The notes beneath the pieces are model-generated. The model saw nothing but the letters and a program-made list of their open reading frames with translations. It was not told where the DNA came from and ran no database searches. Below, piece after piece: positions 1-6,343 of a DNA stretch of 18,552 nt. Origin of the DNA: Clostridiaceae bacterium (GTDB taxonomy: Bacteria > Bacillota > Clostridia > UBA1212 > DUPL01); the NCBI GenBank assembly GCA_012522035.1, contig JAAYLF010000416.1, positions 1-18,552 on the forward strand, given 5' to 3'. How positions within the stretch are numbered: position 1 is the stretch's first letter; each line of letters starts with the position of its first letter. A program made the translations under genes and the position numbers.

Positions 1-2
1 TG

Positions 3-92
3 CTTGTAGAGGGTAAAGATGTAAAGATGTTTTTGCCTGAAAAGGTATACACTTACATTCTTGCAAACAATCTTTACAGGGAGAGAAAAGCA
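3..92 (+). CDS. nadD: Nicotinate-nucleotide adenylyltransferase, C-terminal end only (partial)
   Basis: The frame beginning at base 3 encodes LVEGKDVKMFLPEKVYTYI and then LANNLY. This resembles the usual NadD C-terminus (a Gly-Lys segment, a short hydrophobic-Pro segment, then V..YI....LY), as in Bacillus NadD, which ends a few residues after LY. NadD joins nicotinate mononucleotide to AMP in NAD synthesis. Only about 30 codons are in the window. No stop codon follows the LY: the frame runs on through base 92 directly into the yqeK frame, so the end at 92 is where family homology stops, not a termination codon. The identification rests on a short tail and on the nadD-yqeK-rsfS gene order common in Firmicutes. 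Confidence 0.6.
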
Positions 93-686
93 ATGGATTT
101 TGAGGCGATAAGGAAAGACCTCAAGGAAAGATTAAGTGAGAAGAGATATCTGCACACTCTGGGAGTAGTGGATGAATGCGAGCGTTTGGCAAAAATTTAT
201 GGAGCCGATGTGGAAAAATGCAAGCTGGCGGGTCTTTTGCATGATTGTGCAAAGGATATGGACATCGAGCAGTACAAGTGGCTGGGTGTATCCATAGTCC
301 CTACGAAAGAGGAACTTGTCAACGGGTTCAATGTTGATGTTCTGCATGCGAAGGCAGGAAGAGTAGTTGCAGCTCAAAGATATGGTGTAATTGATAATGA
401 GGTGTTGGATACCATAGAAAACCATGTAACTGGCAGACCGGGAATGACACTACTTGAACAGATAGTATTTATTGCAGACTACACCGAGGTAAACAGACGC
501 GGAGTGGTATTTGACAAGATTAGGAATGAATTGGACAAGGGACTTGTTAATGGTATAATAGCTGCATGCGATAATACAATTAAGTACCTCTTGGACAAGA
601 ATGTACTTATTCGCATAGAAACGATACTGACAAGGAACTATTATCTTACGGAGATAAAGAAAAATGGTGAAAGGGAAGTGAATTGA
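93..686 (+). CDS. yqeK: YqeK-family HD-domain symmetrical Ap4A hydrolase
   Basis: This is an HD-superfamily metal-dependent phosphohydrolase. YqeK enzymes split diadenosine tetraphosphate to two ADP in the cytoplasm. Taking ATG 93 as the start (197 aa), the N-terminus aligns with YqeK proteins, and a GGGAGA-type site lies just upstream. HD metal-ligand candidates are His21 (RYLHTLG), His50-Asp51 (LLHDCAKD), His in DVLHAKAG, His in IENHVTG, and Asp in FIADYTE. The length is normal for the family. It is flanked by the nadD tail, in the same frame without a stop, and by rsfS, whose start overlaps its stop codon. An upstream in-frame ATG at 27 exists but lies inside NadD-like sequence. Either this is a true NadD-YqeK fusion or a small indel near the AAAA at 86-89 joined two overlapping genes. 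Confidence 0.88.
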   Translation: MDFEAIRKDLKERLSEKRYLHTLGVVDECERLAKIYGADVEKCKLAGLLHDCAKDMDIEQYKWLGVSIVPTKEELVNGFNVDVLHAKAGRVVAAQRYGVIDNEVLDTIENHVTGRPGMTLLEQIVFIADYTEVNRRGVVFDKIRNELDKGLVNGIIAACDNTIKYLLDKNVLIRIETILTRNYYLTEIKKNGEREVN

Positions 687-1030
687 TGGATTCAAAACAA
701 CTGGCTGAAAAAATAAAGGACGTTCTTGACAACCGCAAGGGCAAGGAGATAGTTGTCATAGACACATCGGGAAAGACTGTCATGACTGACTATTTTATCA
801 TAGCAAGCGGTACGTCAACGACACATCTGAAAGGACTTGCGGATGAGGTAATCTTCAAACTAAGAGAAGAAGGAAGAGACTGCTCCCATATAGAAGGTTA
901 TGACAGTGCAAGATGCATATTGCTTGACTATCTTGATGTTGTTGTACACCTGTTTCTTGAGGAGGACAGGGAATACTACAATCTGGAGCGTTTGTGGAGA
1001 GACGGAGCAAGACCTTCGAATCAGGCATAA
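686..1030 (+). CDS. rsfS: Ribosomal silencing factor RsfS (Iojap family)
   Basis: This 114-aa protein carries the typical Iojap signatures: a TDYFIIASG segment, a run around HIEGYDSARCILLDYLDVVVHLF, and the terminal REYYNLERLWRDG block. RsfS binds ribosomal protein L14 (uL14) on the large subunit and blocks joining with the small subunit during nutrient limitation. The start is ATG 686, overlapping the yqeK stop in a TGATG arrangement, with GGGAAG about eight bases upstream. An in-frame TTG at 683 would add one residue but is the weaker choice. The overlap implies translational coupling to yqeK. Length and motifs are complete and nothing is unusual. Confidence 0.95.
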   Translation: MDSKQLAEKIKDVLDNRKGKEIVVIDTSGKTVMTDYFIIASGTSTTHLKGLADEVIFKLREEGRDCSHIEGYDSARCILLDYLDVVVHLFLEEDREYYNLERLWRDGARPSNQA

Positions 1031-1062
1031 ACAGAGACTAGAACTGAAACACATATCCAAGT

Positions 1063-1074
1063 GAACCGGTGTTC
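1063..1074. promoter_or_regulatory. Possible LexA-type inverted repeat GAAC-CGGT-GTTC
   Basis: GAAC-N4-GTTC is the core of the Gram-positive SOS (LexA) operator. It sits in the 161-base gap between rsfS and the HAD phosphatase gene, about 60 bases upstream of the candidate -35 of the latter. The flanking bases (T and A) do not match the extended Bacillus consensus, and a single such palindrome can occur by chance in 18 kb. The same bases could form a small RNA hairpin. Confidence 0.25.
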
Positions 1075-1097
1075 AGTGGCAGACCAGGTGGAGGCCT

Positions 1098-1118
1098 TTG
1101 GCAAGTTGTGAGTGCCAA
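1098..1118 (+). other. Small stem-loop in the rsfS-HAD intergenic region
   Basis: TTGGCA (1098-1103) and TGCCAA (1113-1118) form a perfect six-pair stem around a nine-base loop. No T-run follows, so it is not a standard intrinsic terminator. The 161-base gap otherwise contains no open gene, and I do not recognise a known riboswitch or T-box in it. Confidence 0.35.
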
Positions 1119-1135
1119 GTCTTATGATGTCTGCT

Positions 1136-1164
1136 TTGACATGCGGATATTGGCATTTCATGAT
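1136..1164 (+). promoter_or_regulatory. Candidate promoter for the HAD phosphatase gene
   Basis: A perfect -35 TTGACA (1136-1141) is followed after 17 bases by CATGAT (1159-1164), a weak -10 with four of six matches. The ribosome binding site GGAGG lies a few bases downstream, so the leader would be short. Confidence 0.35.
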
Positions 1165-1191
1165 TGATATAGATGGAGGAAAAACAATTAA

Positions 1192-1833
1192 ATGACGAAA
1201 CTAAAACTGGCAGTATTTGATTTTGACGGAGTACTGGTTGATTCTGCAAAAGATATTGCAAGAAGTGTAAAAGCAACACAGAAGAAGTTCAATTACAAAG
1301 TAATGGATGAAGATGAAATAATAACATACGTTGGATTTGGAGCAAAATATCTCATAGACAAGACTCTTCCCGGTTCAACGGAAAAAGAACTGGAATGGTA
1401 CATGAACTATTATTACGAACACGCTGTTGTTGATACCACCCTTTACCCGGGGGTAAGAAAATTTTTACAACACATATGGGACAAAGGCGGCGCAATGTGT
1501 GTTCTTTCCAACAAGCCCGAGCCTCTGGTGAAGAAAATACTAAAAATACTGGAAGTAGACCATTATTTCAACACTGTGTTGGGACCTGAATCCCTTAACA
1601 GGATGAAGCCGGATCCTGAAGGTATCATCATCTGCATGGAAAGGAATAATGCAACAAGCAGTGAAACCATCATGATAGGTGATACATACACCGATATACG
1701 TACAGGAAAGGCGTGCGGCGCTCATACTTGTGGAGTGTTGTATGGTATAGGCGACAGGGAAAAGCTGCTTGAGGAAAAAGCAGATATTTATGTAAATGAT
1801 CTGAACGACATCCTGAAGGAATTTGATTTTTAA
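1192..1833 (+). CDS. HAD-superfamily phosphatase, phosphoglycolate phosphatase-like
   Basis: This 213-aa protein has all four HAD motifs in order. Motif I is DFDGVLVDS (nucleophile Asp10, acid Asp12). Motif II is the Ser in VLSNKPE. Motif III is the Lys in RMKPDPEG. Motif IV is MIGDTYTDI. The helical cap between motifs I and II matches subfamily IA (Gph/PpaX), which dephosphorylates phosphoglycolate or other small phosphate esters. The exact substrate cannot be read from sequence. The start is ATG 1192, with GGAGG at about 1174-1178. The gene is separated from rsfS by 161 bases and probably has its own promoter. Its last four bases overlap the end of the convergent membrane-protein gene, leaving no room for a terminator between them. 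Confidence 0.88.
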   Translation: MTKLKLAVFDFDGVLVDSAKDIARSVKATQKKFNYKVMDEDEIITYVGFGAKYLIDKTLPGSTEKELEWYMNYYYEHAVVDTTLYPGVRKFLQHIWDKGGAMCVLSNKPEPLVKKILKILEVDHYFNTVLGPESLNRMKPDPEGIIICMERNNATSSETIMIGDTYTDIRTGKACGAHTCGVLYGIGDREKLLEEKADIYVNDLNDILKEFDF

Positions 1834-2300
1834 TAATTGACTTTCAGTTTAATACATGAAAGAAAGTATAGAAATACTCCCCCAACGTATGTCAGCAATG
1901 GATTCAGCCATCTGGGGCTGAAATTCGTTACAACGGAACCTGACAAGAAAATGATGACGAACAAGGCCAAAGGAATCAGGGACAATGCCTCGTAGTTTAT
2001 GAGTTCCTTGCCTTTGGCGAGTTTGCCGGTCAGCTTGACCACAACAAAAACAAGAGTACCGCCTATAACAAAGGAGAGCACATATGTAGTAAAAACCAGC
2101 ATGTCGTCGTATATTACAGGTCTGGGTGTGAGAGTGTTGAATTGTAGTTTTCCCAAAAGTGATTCCGAAAATGAGGTAAATCTATTATTTGCAAAAAAAC
2201 TCAAGCATAACAAGTCTAATATTTCAATGAGAGCCAGAATTAAAAAATGCATAAATTTCCTGTTTTTCTTAACAAAGTTCAAAATCCCTTTAAAATCCAA
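1830..2300 (-). CDS. Hypothetical four-helix membrane protein
   Basis: I do not recognise a family for this 156-aa protein. It has a basic N-terminus (MDFKGILNFVKKNRKF) and four clear hydrophobic segments: about residues 18-36, 68-87, 104-121 and 134-149. A Lys-rich cytoplasmic-type loop (KLTGKLAKGKE) lies between helices 2 and 3. It is therefore an integral membrane protein of unknown role. The start is TTG at 2300 (minus strand), chosen because AGGAG lies about nine bases upstream; no ATG is nearby in frame. A good sigma-A promoter lies about 50 bases further up (2349-2377). It is convergent with the HAD phosphatase gene, overlapping by four bases, and divergent from the acyl-CoA synthetase gene. 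Confidence 0.75.
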   Translation of the reverse strand: MDFKGILNFVKKNRKFMHFLILALIEILDLLCLSFFANNRFTSFSESLLGKLQFNTLTPRPVIYDDMLVFTTYVLSFVIGGTLVFVVVKLTGKLAKGKELINYEALSLIPLALFVIIFLSGSVVTNFSPRWLNPLLTYVGGVFLYFLSCIKLKVNY

Positions 2301-2348
2301 AAGTGTTCACTCCTGATTAGTTTTAGCGTAATATATACTGACTTTAAT

Positions 2349-2377
2349 ATTATACTATAGGTGAAATGCTTTTTGAA
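2349..2377 (-). promoter_or_regulatory. Sigma-A promoter for the membrane-protein gene
   Basis: On the minus strand, TTCAAA (2372-2377) is followed after exactly 17 bases by a perfect TATAAT (2349-2354). It points into the 156-aa membrane-protein gene. I could not find an equally good promoter in this 175-base gap for the plus-strand acyl-CoA synthetase gene. Confidence 0.65.
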
Positions 2378-2475
2378 GCTTATTTATTCAAGGATATAAC
2401 AAATTTTTAATATTGTATTTTAAGCCTGCTTGGTTTATAATACAAAGAAACATTTATTCGAAAGGGTTGAGTGTT

Positions 2476-4236
2476 TTGAAACAACACATAATAAAAGCAA
2501 AACCGGTTGACAACTTTAAGCAATTAATAAATCAGAGCGTAAAGCTTTTTGGAGACAAAGAAGCCTTCATAGTAAAGATGAAAAATGGAGACGCACCTGA
2601 ATACAGGCATATAACATACATAGAGTTCAAAAAAGAAATTGACAGCCTGGGTACTGCCCTGGCAAATCTTGGACTTGTGGATGTACCAATTGCCTTGATA
2701 GGAGAGAACAGATATGAGTGGTGTCTTGGTTATCTGACAGCAACCTGCGGTGGAAATGTCGTTGTTCCAATAGATAAAGAGCTCAAAGCTGATGAAATTG
2801 CAAACCTGATAAGCAGATCCGAGGCAAAAGCCATAATCTTTTCTGGAAAGATATCAAAAGTTATTGAGGATTTTGCAAAACAGTCGGATGTTGTGGAATA
2901 TCTCATATGCATGGATGATATGGAATTTGATGTTGAAGGCAAAAAATGCCACACCATATCACATCTGATTCAGGAAGGACAGAAGCTTCTGGCTGAAGGT
3001 GACACCAGATACGTGGATGTGGAAATTGACAGTGACAAAATGAGTGTTCTTTTGTTCACATCGGGAACAACAGGTATACCAAAAGGTGTAATGCTTTCTC
3101 AAAAGAACATATGCTTCAACATAGAATCGGTTACACAGTGTCTTGAATATGACTACAGGGATTCGGTTCTTTCCATACTGCCACTGCATCATACATACGA
3201 ATGTACCTGCGGATTCCTTGTAATGATGTATAACGGATGCCGCATGGCTTTCTGTGAGGGAATAAGATATATAGCGAAGAACATTAATGAGTACAAACCC
3301 AGCATAATAATGCTTGTGCCACTTATTCTTGAAGGCGTACATGCAAAGATATTAAAGAAGGCCAAAGAGAAAAAGATAAAGTACGTGGCTTTCAGATCTC
3401 TTTTATTCATATCGGGAGTCTTGTACAGTCTGGGTATAGATGTGAGGAAAAAGCTATTCAAGACAGTGCATGAATCTCTTGGAGGAAATTTGAGACTTGT
3501 AATTGCAGGAGCTGCTGCAATGAGTCCGAAGATATCCAACGATATTCAGCGCATGGGCATAAACGTGCGTCAGGGCTATGGTCTTACTGAATGTTCGCCA
3601 ATAGTTTGTGTCAACAGGGAGACGGATGTAAACAATGCTTCTGTTGGTCCGGCTATGCCTGGCGTTGAAATCAAGATAAACAATCCTAACGAGGACGGCA
3701 TAGGCGAGATACTTGTAAAAGGAAAGAATGTAATGCTTGGATATTACAGGGATCCTGAAGCAACAGCAGATGTTCTGAGGGATGGATGGTTCTACACAGG
3801 TGACCTTGGAAGAATAGACAAAAAAGGTAGACTGTACATATGCGGACGTATAAAGAACGTCATTGTTACCAAGACAGGAAAGAACATTTATCCTGAAGAG
3901 CTTGAGGAGAAAATTAAAAACATATCTTATGTCCTTGAGAGCATAGTTTGGGGATATGACAACAAGGACGACGGTGATACCGAAGTCCATGCAACCGTGG
4001 TTCCAAATTACGAAGCCATCAAGGAAGCAGGTTTTGACGATTCCAACCCCGAGGTTGTCAAGAATCTCATCTGGAACGAAATCAAAAAGGTTAACAAGAC
4101 CGTACCTGTATACAAGGCTATCAAGGAAATACACATAAGGGAAGAGGAATTTGAAAAGACAACAACAAGAAAGATTAAGAGATACGTTGAGAAATTTGAG
4201 AAGTTTATTAAAAGCGACAAAGGAAATGTAGGATAA
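2476..4236 (+). CDS. Long-chain acyl-CoA synthetase (AMP-forming, ANL superfamily)
   Basis: This enzyme activates a fatty acid with ATP to an acyl-adenylate and then transfers it to CoA. The 586-aa protein shows the ANL motifs in order: the Ser/Thr/Gly-rich P-loop LLFTSGTTGIPKG (about 190-202), YGLTECSPIV (about 367-376), GWFYTGDLG (about 436-444), the hinge region RIKNVIVTKTGKNIYP, and a C-terminal Lys in TTTRKIKRY matching the catalytic lysine. I chose TTG 2476 because AAAGGG ends nine bases upstream. An in-frame TTG at 2413 would add 21 residues with no convincing binding site. The gene stands alone and ends at a strong terminator. The substrate chain length cannot be deduced; the FadD-like long-chain assignment is by overall similarity. 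Confidence 0.9.
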   Translation: MKQHIIKAKPVDNFKQLINQSVKLFGDKEAFIVKMKNGDAPEYRHITYIEFKKEIDSLGTALANLGLVDVPIALIGENRYEWCLGYLTATCGGNVVVPIDKELKADEIANLISRSEAKAIIFSGKISKVIEDFAKQSDVVEYLICMDDMEFDVEGKKCHTISHLIQEGQKLLAEGDTRYVDVEIDSDKMSVLLFTSGTTGIPKGVMLSQKNICFNIESVTQCLEYDYRDSVLSILPLHHTYECTCGFLVMMYNGCRMAFCEGIRYIAKNINEYKPSIIMLVPLILEGVHAKILKKAKEKKIKYVAFRSLLFISGVLYSLGIDVRKKLFKTVHESLGGNLRLVIAGAAAMSPKISNDIQRMGINVRQGYGLTECSPIVCVNRETDVNNASVGPAMPGVEIKINNPNEDGIGEILVKGKNVMLGYYRDPEATADVLRDGWFYTGDLGRIDKKGRLYICGRIKNVIVTKTGKNIYPEELEEKIKNISYVLESIVWGYDNKDDGDTEVHATVVPNYEAIKEAGFDDSNPEVVKNLIWNEIKKVNKTVPVYKAIKEIHIREEEFEKTTTRKIKRYVEKFEKFIKSDKGNVG

Positions 4237-4237
4237 G

Positions 4238-4269
4238 AAAAAAGCTGCAGATTAATCTGCAGCTTTTTT
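4238..4269. terminator. Perfect 32-base palindromic bidirectional terminator
   Basis: The stem GCTGCAGATT/AATCTGCAGC (4244-4263) is perfectly palindromic and is flanked by six A on the left and six T on the right. It therefore reads as an intrinsic terminator on both strands. It lies two bases after the acyl-CoA synthetase stop and eleven bases beyond the convergent hpf stop, serving both genes. Confidence 0.93.
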
Positions 4270-4279
4270 ATGTAAAACC

Positions 4280-4825
4280 TTACTGAGGCTCAATAAGGCC
4301 GTAATCTCCGTCTTTTCTTTTGTAAACTGTGGATATCTTGTCGGTTTCTCTATTCAAGAAAGTATAGAATGTATGCCCAAGCAAGTTCATGTTCATAATG
4401 GCTTCCTGAACCGAAATGGGCTTCATTTCATAACTTTTAACCCTTACAACTTCGTAATTTGCAGGCTCGGCATCCTCGTCAGTGGCAGTAGCCTCACCCT
4501 TAAATTCCGGAACCTGATTCTTTACACGTGAAAGCTTTGTCTTTACCTTTACTATCTGACGTTCCATAATATCCATTGCCTTGTCCAGAGCGGCAATAGA
4601 GCTTAACTTGTCATATGTTTCCGCTCTCAAAGTGTACCCCATGTAATTCAATGTCAACTCAACCTTGTATTGGAGTTTCTTGTCGACAACTTTAACATGG
4701 AAAGTCAATTCCTCGTCAGATACGTTTGAAAGAATTCTGTTGAACCTGAGGTTGAATTTGTTCTCCATGGTTTCAATGCCGTGTTCAGTAATCTTTGATT
4801 CTTTTGTGTTAAACTTGATGTTCAT
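4280..4825 (-). CDS. hpf: Long-form ribosome hibernation promoting factor (HPF/YfiA family)
   Basis: This 181-aa protein has the two-domain layout of long HPF. The N-terminal S30AE ribosome-binding domain covers about residues 1-100. An acidic linker (ATATDEDAEPANYE) follows. The C-terminal dimerisation domain has the typical VRVKSYEMKPISVQEAIMNM...GHTFYTFLN...VYKRKDGDYGLIEP pattern. Long HPF pairs two 70S ribosomes into inactive 100S particles during stress or stationary phase. The start is ATG 4825 (minus strand) with AGAAGGAGG eight bases upstream. A consensus sigma-A promoter lies at 4938-4966, giving a leader of roughly 100 bases that contains a hairpin. Functionally it pairs with rsfS elsewhere in the window as a second ribosome-silencing gene. 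Confidence 0.95.
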   Translation of the reverse strand: MNIKFNTKESKITEHGIETMENKFNLRFNRILSNVSDEELTFHVKVVDKKLQYKVELTLNYMGYTLRAETYDKLSSIAALDKAMDIMERQIVKVKTKLSRVKNQVPEFKGEATATDEDAEPANYEVVRVKSYEMKPISVQEAIMNMNLLGHTFYTFLNRETDKISTVYKRKDGDYGLIEPQ

Positions 4826-4865
4826 AATAGGTTCCTCCTTCTAAAGCAATAATGCAAGATTATGC

Positions 4866-4890
4866 CCAACTAACTTTTTTTTTTAGCTGG
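4866..4890 (-). other. Hairpin with A-rich loop in the hpf leader
   Basis: On the minus-strand transcript, CCAGCTAA and TTAGTTGG form an eight-pair stem with one G-U pair around a nine-base A-rich loop. It lies about 40 bases upstream of the hpf start codon, inside the predicted leader. It might affect mRNA stability or initiation; nothing shows this directly. Confidence 0.4.
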
Positions 4891-4937
4891 ATTATTCTAC
4901 AAGCTATACATCACTCCCTATCCTAAAGTTTATTTAT

Positions 4938-4966
4938 ATTATACACAAAATATTTACATTAATCAA
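4938..4966 (-). promoter_or_regulatory. Consensus sigma-A promoter for hpf
   Basis: On the minus strand, TTGATT (4961-4966) is followed after 17 bases by a perfect TATAAT (4938-4943). Transcription would start near 4931, about 105 bases ahead of the hpf start codon. Confidence 0.8.
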
Positions 4967-5084
4967 GAAAAAATATGTTCACCCGGTATTTGATGATTTT
5001 CTGCCTGTATACTATTGAATCCGAGGTTATCATGGATTTTGAATTCCTTGTTTTCAGCTTGTAAAACATGGACATTTTTGATAT

Positions 5085-5090
5085 TATAAT
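5085..5090 (+). promoter_or_regulatory. Possible -10 element for the isocitrate dehydrogenase operon
   Basis: A perfect TATAAT stands 29 bases upstream of the icd start codon. No good -35 lies at the usual spacing (at 17 bases the hexamer is TAAAAC), so the assignment is tentative. It is the only promoter-like signal I see ahead of the five-gene run. Confidence 0.4.
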
Positions 5091-5119
5091 CAGGTAAAAC
5101 TATTTAAACGGGAGCTGAT

Positions 5120-6343
5120 ATGGTGACGGAATTTAAGAGAATCAAGATGAAAACTCCATTGGTTGAGATGGATGGAGACGAGATGACCAGAGTTATATGG
5201 AAAAAGATAAAGGATGTCCTATTAACTCCATATGTTGACTTGAAAACGGATTACTATGATTTAAGTATAGAAAACAGGGATAAGACCGAGGATCAGGTCA
5301 CAATTGATGCTGCAAATGCCACGAAGAAACATGGTGTTGCGGTTAAATGTGCAACCATCACAGCAAACGCCCAAAGGGTTGAAGAGTTCAAACTCAAAAA
5401 AATGTGGAAGAGCCCGAATGCGACGATAAGGGCGATACTGGACGGAACCGTATTTAGAGCGCCAATACTGGTGGACGGAATAAGTCCTTTGGTACGAGGG
5501 TGGAAAAAGCCGATAGTAATTGCCCGTCATGCATATGGCGATGTATACGGAGGCGTTGAAACCTATGTGGAAAAGGGAAGCAAGGCTGTTCTGCAGATAA
5601 CCGATAAAAACGGCAACACCAAGTATATAGATGTTCATGATTTTGAAGATTCCAACGGAATTGTGCAAAGCATCCACAATACGGACAGTTCCATTGAAAG
5701 TTTTGCTATTTCCTGCTTTGAGTATGCCTTGGACAATAAAATGGATTTGTGGTTTTCATCCAAGGATACAATATCAAAAACTTATGATCACAGATTTAAA
5801 GACATATTTAATGACATATATGAGAAAAGATACAAGGATAAGTTCGAGGAAGCAGGCATAGAATATTTCTACACCCTTATAGATGATGCAATAGCCAGGG
5901 TAATGAAATCGGAAGGCTGGTTTGTTTGAGCATGCAACAACTACGATGGAGACGTATTCTCCAACATATTGGCCACCGCCTATGGATGCCTTGCGATGAT
6001 GATATCGGTGCTGGTGTCCCCCCATGGAAACTACGAGTATGAAGCAGCGCACGGAACGGTAACAAGACATTACCACAGATATCTGCAGGGTGAAAAAACT
6101 TCCACAAACCCCATTGCAACAATATTTGCATGGACCGGTGCCCTTAACAAGAGGGGAGAACTTGACGGGCTGGAAGATCTGCAAAACTTTGCAGGCAAGC
6201 TGGAAGATGCAGTTTTAAGAACCGTAGGACAGGGATACATGACAGGAGACCTTGTTTCAATATCCGAACTGCCGCAGAAGATCAGACTTGACTTGGATGA
6301 ATTTTTGAATAAAGTCAAAGAGAACCTAGAGGAGATGTTATGA
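5120..6343 (+). pseudogene. icd: NADP-dependent isocitrate dehydrogenase, interrupted by an in-frame TGA
   Basis: NADP-IDH converts isocitrate to 2-oxoglutarate, CO2 and NADPH, usually the source of glutamate carbon in anaerobes. The start is ATG 5120, with GGGAG five bases upstream. The N-terminus KMKTPLVEMDGDEMTRVIW is typical of the dimeric eukaryote-like and Thermotoga-like class. Codon 270 (5927-5929) is TGA. The same frame continues without further stops as ACNNYDGDV, HGTVTRHY (NADP site), STNPIATIFAWTGAL and on to 6343. Read through, it is about 407 aa, the normal family length. The family has Trp at the TGA site (GFVWACKNYDGDV in mammalian and LWAC in Thermotoga enzymes), so one base change TGG to TGA explains it. 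The 269-aa product would lack the cofactor-binding part and should be inactive. The residue three before the stop is also odd (SEGW, where relatives have SEGG). The gene end overlaps pgi by ATGA. Confidence 0.9.

Noticed and set aside
1031..1191. A T-box leader upstream of the HAD phosphatase
   Set aside because: No T-box core (TGGNACCGCG-like) and no terminator/antiterminator pair could be found.
2413..2475. TTG 2413 as start of the acyl-CoA synthetase
   Set aside because: No ribosome binding site precedes it, while AAAGGG stands nine bases before the in-frame TTG at 2476, where the enzyme-like sequence begins.
5927..5965. Selenocysteine insertion at the isocitrate dehydrogenase TGA
   Set aside because: No clear bacterial SECIS-type stem-loop directly follows the TGA, the family residue here is Trp rather than Cys or Sec, and TGA is used as a normal stop by several genes in the window.
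5969..6343. A stand-alone 124-aa gene in the second half of isocitrate dehydrogenase
   Set aside because: It is the downstream part of the interrupted icd frame; the ATG at 5969 is an internal Met-Ala codon pair of the family sequence with no binding site.
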